A stretch of 7,358 nt of DNA from Burkholderiales bacterium (GTDB lineage: Bacteria > Pseudomonadota > Gammaproteobacteria > Burkholderiales > SG8-39), in assembly GCA_027457185.1 (NCBI GenBank), contig DAIDTN010000154.1, positions 1 to 7,358 of the forward strand. Direction: 5' to 3'. Shown here piece after piece: positions 1 to 6,653 of this stretch. The translations under genes were made by a program, and so were the position numbers. The notes beneath the pieces were generated by a model. That model was not told the DNA's origin. It made no database searches and saw nothing but the letters and a program-made list of their open reading frames with translations. How positions within the stretch are numbered: the first letter of the stretch is position 1; each line of letters opens with the position of its first letter.

Positions 1-1154
1 ACGCGAGCGCCGCCGAGGCGACCGGCCCCGGCGGCGTCGCCGGTTTCGGCGCCGGCTCGGGCAGCGTGATTATCGCGGGCTCGGCCGGCAATCCGGTCGA
101 GGTGCGGGCGAACAACATTATCGTCGGCACCAAGGATGCCAGCGGCAATCCTTTGCCGGTGCAGAACCTGGTGATCGACGACAGCGCCAATACCGCGACC
201 GGCGGCCAGTTCCTGGACACGGTCCTGCGCGCCAACAAGAAACTCGACGTCTACCTCAATGGCGACCAAGGTGGCCCGGGAACCTCGGGCAACATCGTGA
301 TTACCGGCGGAAATGCTGCGGCGACCTCGAGCGGCATCGCCGGCGTGGCTACCAAGAGCTCGGCCCTGGCCGTGATCCAGGGCGCCACCATCACCATTCT
401 CGGCGTCAAGGGCGGGACGCAGGTAACGCTGGATCCGGATACGCAAACCGTGAACCCGCTGTTGCCCTATACCAGCAACAGCAGCAGTATCACGCTGAAC
501 GGCGGCACGGCCACGAGCGATGCTTCGGCCGGAGGCGGCGCGCTGGCCGCCGCGGACGCCTTGATACTCGGCACGACCAGCAAATTCGTCGACATCGGCA
601 ACCTGCTCCTGACCGGCGGCACCGCCGATTCGGCCAAGGGCGGCCAGACATCGGCTGAGGCAAAGATCGATCCGGCCAGCCTGACGATGAATATCGGCGG
701 CTACGCCAAGCTCATCGGCGGTACCGGTCCCGGCGCGCCGGCAGCGATCGCCAACTCCGGCGACATGGCGATCAACATCGGCGGCAAATTCGACTACACG
801 TATACCGACGCGAGCGGCACGCATACGGTGACGGGCGTGGGCCTGCTGTTGGCAGGCGGGCCCGGGTCCGGCCTGTATGACCGCAATAACCAGCCGATCA
901 AGATCTATTACGACGTTTCCTCGCAGGTTCTTCTGCTGTTCCCGGCGATCAATGGCGGCGCGGGAGGCGGCTCCTACTTCCTGCAGCCGGATGCGACCAA
1001 GGCGACGGCTTTCGTGCAGTCGTTTTCCCCGCGCGGTTTCAACGATTCGCTGATGTCCTACATCATATTCGCCACCAACGAGGAGACGCAGGCCGGGCGG
1101 ATCAACGTCAGCGCGTCCAACACGAACGACTCGAACAAACCTTCGTGCAATTAA
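1..1154 (+). CDS. Large exported beta-helix-like protein (filamentous haemagglutinin type), C-terminal part; 5' end outside window
   Basis: The reading frame is open from base 3, with no stop back to the window edge, so the GTG at 66 is an internal codon and not the start. About 383 residues are visible. They are rich in Gly, Ala, Thr, Ser and Asn, and a hydrophobic-x-hydrophobic-x-GG(T/N)A motif recurs (around bases 300, 492, 606, 711 and 846), as expected for stacked parallel beta-helix coils in TpsA/FHA-type exoproteins. The last 100 residues are less repetitive (bases about 870-1150), suggesting a C-terminal cap. I see no autotransporter barrel, LPXTG motif or membrane segment, so two-partner secretion through an outer-membrane partner encoded elsewhere is plausible but inferred. 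The only cysteine in the visible part is the penultimate residue (codon 1146-1148). The stop is 5 nt before the first Crp/Fnr gene, suggesting co-transcription. A surface or secreted adhesin or matrix role is inferred from composition; the exact family is uncertain. Confidence 0.72.
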   Translation, partial: ASAAEATGPGGVAGFGAGSGSVIIAGSAGNPVEVRANNIIVGTKDASGNPLPVQNLVIDDSANTATGGQFLDTVLRANKKLDVYLNGDQGGPGTSGNIVITGGNAAATSSGIAGVATKSSALAVIQGATITILGVKGGTQVTLDPDTQTVNPLLPYTSNSSSITLNGGTATSDASAGGGALAAADALILGTTSKFVDIGNLLLTGGTADSAKGGQTSAEAKIDPASLTMNIGGYAKLIGGTGPGAPAAIANSGDMAINIGGKFDYTYTDASGTHTVTGVGLLLAGGPGSGLYDRNNQPIKIYYDVSSQVLLLFPAINGGAGGGSYFLQPDATKATAFVQSFSPRGFNDSLMSYIIFATNEETQAGRINVSASNTNDSNKPSCN

Positions 1155-1159
1155 AAGCC

Positions 1160-1834
1160 ATGCCGCGACCGGCGATCGTATCGACCACAATGCTGCACAA
1201 CGTGCCGCTGTTTGCGCGGCTGGACGAATCGCAGCTGGGGGTGCTCGCGCGCGCGATCGTGCGCAGGAGTTTCGGCCGCAACGCCAAAGTCATCGGCGCC
1301 GGCGATCCCACCGATTCGCTCTACATCGTCGTGAATGGCCGCCTCAAGGTGTTGATGAGCGACGAGCAGGGTCGGGAAGTGATTCTGTCCATCCTCGGCC
1401 CGGGGGAATTCTTCGGCGAGATGGGCCTTCTCGACGACAGCCTGCGCTCGGCCAGCGTGGTGACGCTGGAAGCGTGCGAGCTGCTTACCATCTCCAAGAC
1501 CGACTTCAAGCGCAGCCTGGCGGAGAACTTCGAATTGTCCTTGAATGTGATGCGCGGTCTGGTGCAACGGCTGCGCGAAGCCGACCGGAAAATCGGCAGT
1601 CTGGCGCTGATGGACGTATACGGCCGCGTGGCGCGGCTGCTGTTGGAGATGGCCGAGGACGTCAACGGGGAGAAGGTGGTGGTCAACAAGCTGTCCAAGC
1701 AGGACATCGCCAAGATGATAGGCGCTTCGCGCGAGATGGTCAGCCGCGTGATGAAGGACCTGCAGCTCGGCGGCTACCTCGAAGTGCGCGGACGCGCGAT
1801 TGTCCTGCGCGACACCATCCTGCTCGCGGAATAG
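1160..1834 (+). CDS. Crp/Fnr-family transcriptional regulator (first tandem copy)
   Basis: This is a 224-residue DNA-binding regulator of the Crp/Fnr superfamily. The N-terminal cyclic-nucleotide-binding beta-roll spans about residues 14-125. Its phosphate-binding cassette is intact: G86-E87 in FFGEMGL, followed by R96-S97 in RSASV. A dimerisation helix covers about 120-148. The C-terminal winged helix has its helix-turn-helix at about 178-201, with recognition residues R191-E192-x-x-S195-R196. No N-terminal cysteine cluster exists, so an Fnr-type Fe-S sensor is excluded. I chose ATG 1160 because it aligns without gaps, and in exactly equal length, with the downstream paralogue; GTG 1145 is the alternative and would overlap the preceding gene. 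No good Shine-Dalgarno precedes 1160, so translation may be coupled to the exoprotein gene ending at 1154. The ligand (cAMP, c-di-GMP or other) cannot be read from sequence. Confidence 0.93.
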   Translation: MPRPAIVSTTMLHNVPLFARLDESQLGVLARAIVRRSFGRNAKVIGAGDPTDSLYIVVNGRLKVLMSDEQGREVILSILGPGEFFGEMGLLDDSLRSASVVTLEACELLTISKTDFKRSLAENFELSLNVMRGLVQRLREADRKIGSLALMDVYGRVARLLLEMAEDVNGEKVVVNKLSKQDIAKMIGASREMVSRVMKDLQLGGYLEVRGRAIVLRDTILLAE

Positions 1835-2030
1835 GCGTCGCGGCCGGTCCGGCGCCGCCCGCTCCGGATGCGTTCCCGGGCAAGCCGGTTGGGGAGGAAT
1901 CTGATAGCATGGAAAAAACGCCGATCGTCGACCGGTGCCGTGCGGCGCGCAAGCCATTCGGCCCTGGCGCTTGGCCGCACAGGGCCGACTCGACACGGAT
2001 CAAATGCATCAGGTGTCTGGGGGAAGAAGC

Positions 2031-2705
2031 ATGTCAGGTGTACCGCCGGTTTCCACCGCGCTGTTGCGCAACGTGCCCCTGCTTTCGGTGCTCAGCGAGG
2101 ACGAACTCGCCCTGTTGGCGCGGGTCGTTTCGCGCAAGTCCTACGCCCGCGGCAGCCAGATTCTGGGGGCCGGCGATCCGACGGATTCCCTCTATATCCT
2201 TATCAGCGGCCGCATCAAGGTGTTCATGAGCGACCTCGACGGCAAGGAGGTCATTTTGTCGATCCTCGAACCCAACGAATTCTTCGGCGAGATGGGTTTG
2301 ATCGACAACAGTCCGCGTTCGGCCAGCGTGGTCGCCCTCGAGCCGTGCGAGCTGATCACCATTTCGAAGTCCGATTTCAGACGCTGCCTGGCCGACAACT
2401 TCGACATGGCCATGACCGTGATGCGCGGCCTGGTGAAGCGCCTGCGCGAAGCGGACAGGCAGATCGGCAGCCTGGCGCTGATGGACGTGTTCGGGCGCGT
2501 CGCGCGCCTGCTGCTGGAGTCGGCGGAAATCATCGATGGTGAGAAAGTGGTGACTAAAAAACTGTCCAAACAGGATATCGCGCGCATGATCGGCGCCTCG
2601 CGCGAAATGGTCAGCCGGGTGATGAAGCACCTGCAGGAGTCGGGGCATATCGAAGTGCGTGGCGATACCATAGTCATGCGGGAGAATATCCTGCTGCCGG
2701 ATTAG
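2031..2705 (+). CDS. Crp/Fnr-family transcriptional regulator (second tandem copy)
   Basis: This is a second 224-residue Crp/Fnr regulator, matching the upstream gene without gaps over the full length (about 150 of 224 identical by hand count, 67%). The cyclic-nucleotide cassette is kept (G86-E87, R96-S97). The recognition helix SREMVSRVMK is identical in both, so they probably share operator sites and may compete or heterodimerise (inference). Differences concentrate in the N-terminal 45 residues, the stretch around 121-129 and the C-terminal wing, which would affect sensing or stability more than DNA specificity. No Fe-S cysteine cluster is present. ATG 2031 is chosen because a purine-rich GGGGGAAGAAG lies directly upstream and the start matches that of copy one; the frame is open further upstream to GTG 1935. 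A separate 196-bp leader suggests it may be regulated independently of copy one. Confidence 0.94.
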   Translation: MSGVPPVSTALLRNVPLLSVLSEDELALLARVVSRKSYARGSQILGAGDPTDSLYILISGRIKVFMSDLDGKEVILSILEPNEFFGEMGLIDNSPRSASVVALEPCELITISKSDFRRCLADNFDMAMTVMRGLVKRLREADRQIGSLALMDVFGRVARLLLESAEIIDGEKVVTKKLSKQDIARMIGASREMVSRVMKHLQESGHIEVRGDTIVMRENILLPD

Positions 2706-2737
2706 CCGCGTTGGCCTGAAATTGAATCGAAAGCGGC

Positions 2738-2772
2738 CCGGGCTCGCCGTGCGAACGCCCGGTTTCCCTCGT
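2738..2772 (+). terminator. Possible hairpin terminator after second Crp/Fnr gene
   Basis: CCGGGC (2738-2743) pairs with GCCCGG (2757-2762). Inside this, TCGC (2744-2747) pairs with GCGA (2751-2754) around a CGT loop, leaving a two-base AC bulge. The result is a 10-bp GC-rich stem starting 33 nt after the stop codon. The following tract is only TTTCCCTC, so intrinsic termination would be weak; it could equally be a leader or stability structure. Confidence 0.4.
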
Positions 2773-2780
2773 CGGGGCGG

Positions 2781-2852
2781 AAAATATGTTAATAATCGTG
2801 AACTTGTTCCTGGGTGCCTGCTGGAAAAATGAACTAAATTGAATGCGATTAA
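2781..2852 (+). promoter_or_regulatory. AT-rich putative promoter region of the FecR-domain gene with weak Fnr-like box
   Basis: This is the one clearly AT-rich patch in a GC-rich intergenic region. It contains AATAAT (2791-2796), a five-of-six match to a -10 hexamer, but no convincing -35 partner. TTGAATGCGATTAA (2839-2852) matches the Fnr-type palindrome TTGAT-N4-ATCAA at 8 of 10 fixed positions. The 9-mer AAATTGAAT occurs at 2719-2727 and again at 2836-2844, overlapping this box. A promoter somewhere here is likely; the box as an operator of the two adjacent regulators is speculative. Confidence 0.25.
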
Positions 2853-2902
2853 CCGGGAGTGAATTGCGCTTGCCGGCCCGGTTGAACAAAGGGAGTTCCA
2901 AC

Positions 2903-3631
2903 ATGAACGTTTATGGTCCGGGCTTGAAATGCCTGATTATCGTGGCGCTGGGATTGGTGTCGGGCGCGGCCATCGCCAATACTGGCACGGTGACGCAATT
3001 GTCGGGCACGCTGTCGGTGCTGAAGGCCGACGGTTCGGTGCGCATACTGTCGCAGAAATCCGAAGTGGTCGGCGGCGATACCGTCAATACCGAGAAAAAC
3101 AGCTACGCGCAGATCAAGTTTTCCGATGGCGGATTGATCACGCTGAAACCGAACACCAGCTTGAAAATCCAGCAGTTCGAGTTCAAGCAGAACGAACCGG
3201 CTAAGGATAGTTTCATTTTCGCCCTGGTCAAGTGTGGCCTGCGCGCCGTTACCGGTCTGGTGGGCAAGCGCGGCAACAAGAACGCTTACAGTCTGGACAC
3301 GGCTACTGCGACCATCGGCATCCGCGGCACCAGCTACGGCGCCGACGACTGCAAGACCACGCCTTGCCCCAAGCCGGACTCGAGCGGGAACCTGGAGCCC
3401 GGCGTGTACGTGAGCGTGACCGACGGCGAGATCGTCGTGACCAACGCTGCCGGTTCGCAGCATTTTCTTGCCGGCCAGTTCGGCGCGATTTCGGACCGCA
3501 ACAGCCGTCCGCGCTTCCTCTCCACGGATCCGGGCCTGCAGTTCACGCCGCCGGCGAGCTTTATCCTGAGCATCGTGACCGGCACGGCCGCGAATTCGGG
3601 CAAGACCCAGGAGTGCGTGGTCCGCCGCTGA
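2903..3631 (+). CDS. Secreted FecR-domain protein
   Basis: This 242-residue protein is predicted to be exported to the periplasm. A signal peptide is clear: hydrophobic core about residues 11-23 and an AIA cleavage motif at 23-25. The mature part carries a FecR-type domain (about residues 53-150), with the GGDTVNTEKNSYAQIKFSDG stretch and the later IGIRGTSY motif typical of that fold. A second beta-rich segment (VYVSVTDGEIVVTNAAG, about 168-184) follows. Unlike FecR of iron-citrate signalling it has no internal transmembrane helix or cytoplasmic anti-sigma part, and no sigma factor gene is adjacent. Four mature cysteines (111, 150, 155, 238) could form disulfides. ATG 2903 is preferred over the in-frame upstream ATG 2843 because GGGAG lies 7 nt before it and the signal peptide then starts properly. 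The role is inferred from proximity to the exoprotein: a periplasmic accessory or wall/matrix-binding factor; the substrate is unknown. Confidence 0.85.
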   Translation: MNVYGPGLKCLIIVALGLVSGAAIANTGTVTQLSGTLSVLKADGSVRILSQKSEVVGGDTVNTEKNSYAQIKFSDGGLITLKPNTSLKIQQFEFKQNEPAKDSFIFALVKCGLRAVTGLVGKRGNKNAYSLDTATATIGIRGTSYGADDCKTTPCPKPDSSGNLEPGVYVSVTDGEIVVTNAAGSQHFLAGQFGAISDRNSRPRFLSTDPGLQFTPPASFILSIVTGTAANSGKTQECVVRR

Positions 3632-3654
3632 CGCATTCCGCCTTCCACGGGTTC

Positions 3655-3690
3655 GAAAATCCCCGCCGCGCGCGGGGATTTTCATTTCCT
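3655..3690 (+). terminator. Strong intrinsic terminator, probably bidirectional
   Basis: A perfect 12-bp inverted repeat, GAAAATCCCCGC (3655-3666) and GCGGGGATTTTC (3672-3683), flanks a 5-nt loop. The descending arm ends in TTTT followed by CATTT, and the ascending arm starts with AAAA, so it can also work on the other strand. It lies 23 nt after the FecR-domain stop and separates the surface/regulator block from the ftsK operon. Confidence 0.88.
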
Positions 3691-3700
3691 TGGCCATGTT

Positions 3701-3730
3701 TTGCTGCGCGAGCGGCCAAGCAGGTAAAAT
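3701..3730 (+). promoter_or_regulatory. Putative sigma70-type promoter for ftsK
   Basis: TTGCTG (3701-3706) and TAAAAT (3725-3730, five of six to the -10 consensus) are separated by 18 bp. They sit just after the terminator and would start transcription about 18 nt before the ftsK ATG. The -35 matches only in TTG, so the call rests on the good -10 and the position between a terminator and a new operon. Confidence 0.5.
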
Positions 3731-3754
3731 GCCGGAATAGACGCCCACCGGAAC

Positions 3755-6031
3755 ATGCGCACCCAGAACCGAACCGCTACGCCGCCCCTGCCGGGGAAAA
3801 TCGCCGCTTTGCTGCGCGAATCCAAGTGGTTTGCACTGCTCGCCCTGGCGCTTTACCTGTTGCTGGTTCTGGTCACTTTCGACAAGGCCGATCCGGGCTG
3901 GTCTCACAGTACGGCGGCGGGCGCGAGAAACGCCGGCGGGCGTGTCGGTGCCTGGCTGTCGGAGTTGCTGCTGTATCTGTTCGGCATTTCGGCGTACTGG
4001 TGGGTGGCGCTGCTCGGCTACATTGTCGTCGCCGGCTACCGGCGGCTGGATGGCAGCAGCCTGCTGGACAAGCGCTCGCTGACGGTAGCGCTGGCCGGCT
4101 TCGCAGTTCTGATCACCGCCAGCAGCGGCACGGAAGCGCTGCGCTTCTACACGCTCAAGGCGGCGCTGCCGCTCGCCCCGGGCGGCATGCTCGGCGCGGT
4201 GGTCAGCAGCAGCTTCGCCGCCACTTTCGGTTTTACCGGAGCGACGCTGATATTGCTGACCATGTTCGCCATTGGCGCGAGCCTGTTCACCGGCATATCC
4301 TGGCTGGCCGTGATCGAGCTGATCGGCGCGGCGCTGGAATCGGCGTATGAATTCGCGCTTAACAGCTGGCAGCGCCGGGAGGACCGCAAGGCCGGCGAAA
4401 TCGCTACGCACGAGCGCGAGGTGATCGTAGAGGAAGACAAGAAGCGCATCATCGAGGACCACGAACCGATCCGCATCGAAGCGCCGGTGGTGGAGATTCC
4501 AAAATCCGAGCGCGTGATCAAGGAAAAGCAGGTGCCGCTGTTCCAGGATCTGCCCGACACGCCGCTGCCGCCCCTGGCGCTGCTCGACGAGCCGCAGCGC
4601 GACCTCGAGACGATTAGCGCCGACACCCTGGAATACACGTCGCGCCTGATCGAAAAGAAGCTCTCCGACTTCGGCGTGCAGGTGAAGGGGCTGGCGGCCT
4701 ACCCGGGGCCGGTGATCACTCGCTACGAAATTGAGCCCGCGGTGGGCGTCAAGGGCAGCCAGATCATGAGCCTGGTGAAGGATCTGGCGCGTGCGCTGTC
4801 GGTGGTGAGCATACGCGTGGTCGAGACGATCCCGGGCAAATCGTGCATGGGACTGGAGATTCCCAATCCCAAGCGCCAGATCGTGCGGCTATCCGAGATT
4901 CTCAGCTCCGAGGTCTACCACGAGATGGGCTCGCCGCTGGTGCTGACCCTGGGCAAGGACATCGCCGGAAAGCCCATGGTCGCCGACCTCGCGAAAATGC
5001 CGCACCTGCTGGTGGCGGGAACCACCGGTTCGGGCAAGTCGGTGGCGCTCAATGCCATGATCCTGTCGCTCCTGTACAAGGCCGAGCCGCGCCAGATACG
5101 CCTGATCCTGATCGATCCGAAAATGCTGGAGCTGTCGGTCTACCAGGACATCCCGCACCTGCTCGCGCCGGTAGTGACCGACATGAAGCAGGCGTCGAGC
5201 GCGCTCAACTGGTGCGTGGCCGAAATGGAGCGGCGCTACAAGCTCATGTCCTGGCTGGGCGTGCGCCAGCTCTCGGGCTACAACGCCAAGGTGGCGGAGG
5301 CGGAGAAAGCCGGCCGGCCGATCGAGGACCCGGGCACGCTGGAGACGGGCGAGCCGCAGTTCCTCGCGCCGCTGCCTTATATCGTGTTGGTGATCGACGA
5401 ACTCGCCGACCTAATGATTGTGGTGGGCAAGAAGGTGGAGGAACTGATCGCGCGCCTGGCGCAGAAGGCGCGCGCTGCGGGCATACACTTGATACTCGCG
5501 ACGCAGCGCCCCTCGGTGGACGTGATCACCGGGCTGATCAAGGCCAACATTCCGACGCGCATTTCGTTCCAGGTATCGAGCAAAGTGGATTCGCGCACCA
5601 TCCTCGACCAGATGGGCGCCGAGGCCCTGCTGGGGCAGGGCGATATGCTCTACCTGCGGCCCGGCACTGGCCTGCCGCAGCGCGTGCACGGGGCATTTGT
5701 CGCCGACCACGAAGTGCACAAGGTTGTCGCTTATCTGAAGAAGATGGGCCAGCCCGACTATATCGATGGCGTGCTCGACGCGGCCGAGCCCGGCAGCGAG
5801 TTGGATGGCGTGGGCGAAGCGAGCGGCGAGGCCGATCCGCTTTACGATCAGGCGGTGGAGATCGTGCTGCGCACGCGCCGCGCCTCGATCTCGCTGGTGC
5901 AGCGGCACCTGCGCATCGGCTTCAACCGCGCCGCGCGCCTGATCGAGCAGATGGAGCAGGCGGGCATGGTTTCGGCGATGCAATCCAATGGCAGCCGCGA
6001 AGTGCTGGTGCCCAAACGGGCGGAGGGCTAA
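3755..6031 (+). CDS. ftsK: DNA translocase FtsK
   Basis: FtsK is the septum-anchored, ATP-driven DNA pump that clears and aligns chromosome termini and activates XerCD recombination during division. The 758-residue protein has an N-terminal membrane domain with hydrophobic segments at about 26-43, 67-95, 110-125, 163-180 and 182-196 (four to five helices). A charged linker follows (about 205-290), then the RecA-like motor with Walker A GTTGSGKS (422-429) and Walker B VLVIDELAD (544-552). The C-terminal winged-helix gamma domain (about 695-755, FNRAARLIEQMEQ) reads orientation sequences. It is much shorter than the 1329-residue E. coli protein because the Pro/Gln-rich linker is missing, which is usual outside enterics. 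The start is supported by a family-like N-terminus just before the first helix; the Shine-Dalgarno is weak. It is the first gene of an apparent ftsK-lolA-rarA operon. Confidence 0.97.
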   Translation: MRTQNRTATPPLPGKIAALLRESKWFALLALALYLLLVLVTFDKADPGWSHSTAAGARNAGGRVGAWLSELLLYLFGISAYWWVALLGYIVVAGYRRLDGSSLLDKRSLTVALAGFAVLITASSGTEALRFYTLKAALPLAPGGMLGAVVSSSFAATFGFTGATLILLTMFAIGASLFTGISWLAVIELIGAALESAYEFALNSWQRREDRKAGEIATHEREVIVEEDKKRIIEDHEPIRIEAPVVEIPKSERVIKEKQVPLFQDLPDTPLPPLALLDEPQRDLETISADTLEYTSRLIEKKLSDFGVQVKGLAAYPGPVITRYEIEPAVGVKGSQIMSLVKDLARALSVVSIRVVETIPGKSCMGLEIPNPKRQIVRLSEILSSEVYHEMGSPLVLTLGKDIAGKPMVADLAKMPHLLVAGTTGSGKSVALNAMILSLLYKAEPRQIRLILIDPKMLELSVYQDIPHLLAPVVTDMKQASSALNWCVAEMERRYKLMSWLGVRQLSGYNAKVAEAEKAGRPIEDPGTLETGEPQFLAPLPYIVLVIDELADLMIVVGKKVEELIARLAQKARAAGIHLILATQRPSVDVITGLIKANIPTRISFQVSSKVDSRTILDQMGAEALLGQGDMLYLRPGTGLPQRVHGAFVADHEVHKVVAYLKKMGQPDYIDGVLDAAEPGSELDGVGEASGEADPLYDQAVEIVLRTRRASISLVQRHLRIGFNRAARLIEQMEQAGMVSAMQSNGSREVLVPKRAEG

Positions 6032-6035
6032 AGCG

Positions 6036-6650
6036 ATGCGGTTGCGAATGCTGTTGCTTGTCGCGCTGCTGCTGTCCGCGGGCGGCGCAGGCGCATCCGG
6101 TCTGGATGCGCTGCACCGTTTCATCGATGGCACCGCCTCGGCGCAGGGCGAATTCGTGCAGAAGGTGTACGACCGCAAGCACAAGCTGACGCAGGAGGCG
6201 AGCGGCACGCTGGCGTTCCAGCGGCCGGGGCGCTTTCGCTGGACCTACGCCAAGCCTTACGCCCAGTTGATCGTCGGCGACGGCAGCAAAGTGTGGGTCT
6301 ACGACGAAGACCTGAAGCAGGTCACGGTGCGGCGCCTGGATCGCGCGCTCGGCTCTACGCCGGCGGCGCTGCTTGCCGGCAGCAAGGAAATCGAGCGCGC
6401 GTTCAAGCTGAGCGATCAGGGCGAGAAAGACGGCCTCGAATGGGTCGGGGCCCAGCCGCGCGACAAAGATTCCAATTTCGCGACCATACGCATGGGCTTC
6501 GGCGCGTCCGGGCTGGAGAGGATGGAATTGGCAGACAGCTTCGGCCAGACCACGGTGCTCACGTTCACCGCCATGCGCCGCAATCCGAAACTCGACCCGG
6601 CGCTGTTCAAGTTTGTGCCGCCCAAGGGCGCAGACGTGATCGGCGAGTGA
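6036..6650 (+). CDS. lolA: Outer-membrane lipoprotein carrier protein LolA
   Basis: LolA is the periplasmic chaperone that takes mature lipoproteins from LolCDE in the inner membrane to LolB at the outer membrane. The 204-residue precursor has a signal peptide with hydrophobic core at about 5-15 and an AGA cleavage motif at 18-20. The mature part follows the LolA fold, with QGEFVQKVYD, then the conserved QRPGRFRWTY-x-KPY region that contains the arginine important in E. coli LolA, and LIVGDGSKVWVYDEDLKQVTV. Length matches the family. ATG 6036 is 4 nt after the ftsK stop, with GGAGGG 8 nt upstream located inside the end of ftsK, so the two are co-transcribed and probably translationally coupled. 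ATG 6048 is an alternative start but would shorten the basic n-region of the signal peptide. Confidence 0.95.
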   Translation: MRLRMLLLVALLLSAGGAGASGLDALHRFIDGTASAQGEFVQKVYDRKHKLTQEASGTLAFQRPGRFRWTYAKPYAQLIVGDGSKVWVYDEDLKQVTVRRLDRALGSTPAALLAGSKEIERAFKLSDQGEKDGLEWVGAQPRDKDSNFATIRMGFGASGLERMELADSFGQTTVLTFTAMRRNPKLDPALFKFVPPKGADVIGE

Positions 6651-6653
6651 GGC

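Noticed and set aside
66..68. GTG at 66 as the true start of the exoprotein gene
   Set aside because: The same frame stays open to the window edge with the same Gly/Ala-rich composition, no ribosome-binding site precedes it and no signal peptide follows, so the gene is truncated by the window.
1840..1858. GC-rich inverted repeat after the first Crp/Fnr gene as a terminator
   Set aside because: The stem is only 5 bp (GCGGC/GCCGC) and no T-run follows it.
2797..2812. CGTGA-N6-TCCTG as a Crp-type TGTGA-N6-TCACA operator
   Set aside because: Only the left half resembles a Crp half-site; the right half matches poorly.
2849..4462. Long open frame on the - strand opposite the FecR-domain gene and the start of ftsK
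   Set aside because: It crosses a strong terminator and two real genes, has Arg/Gln/Ala-biased composition and shows no recognisable domain.
5633..5640. GGGCAGGG, a match to the E. coli FtsK orienting sequence GGGNAGGG, inside ftsK itself
   Set aside because: About one such match is expected by chance in a GC-rich window of this size, the bases encode conserved Gly-Gln-Gly residues, and the motif may differ in this organism.
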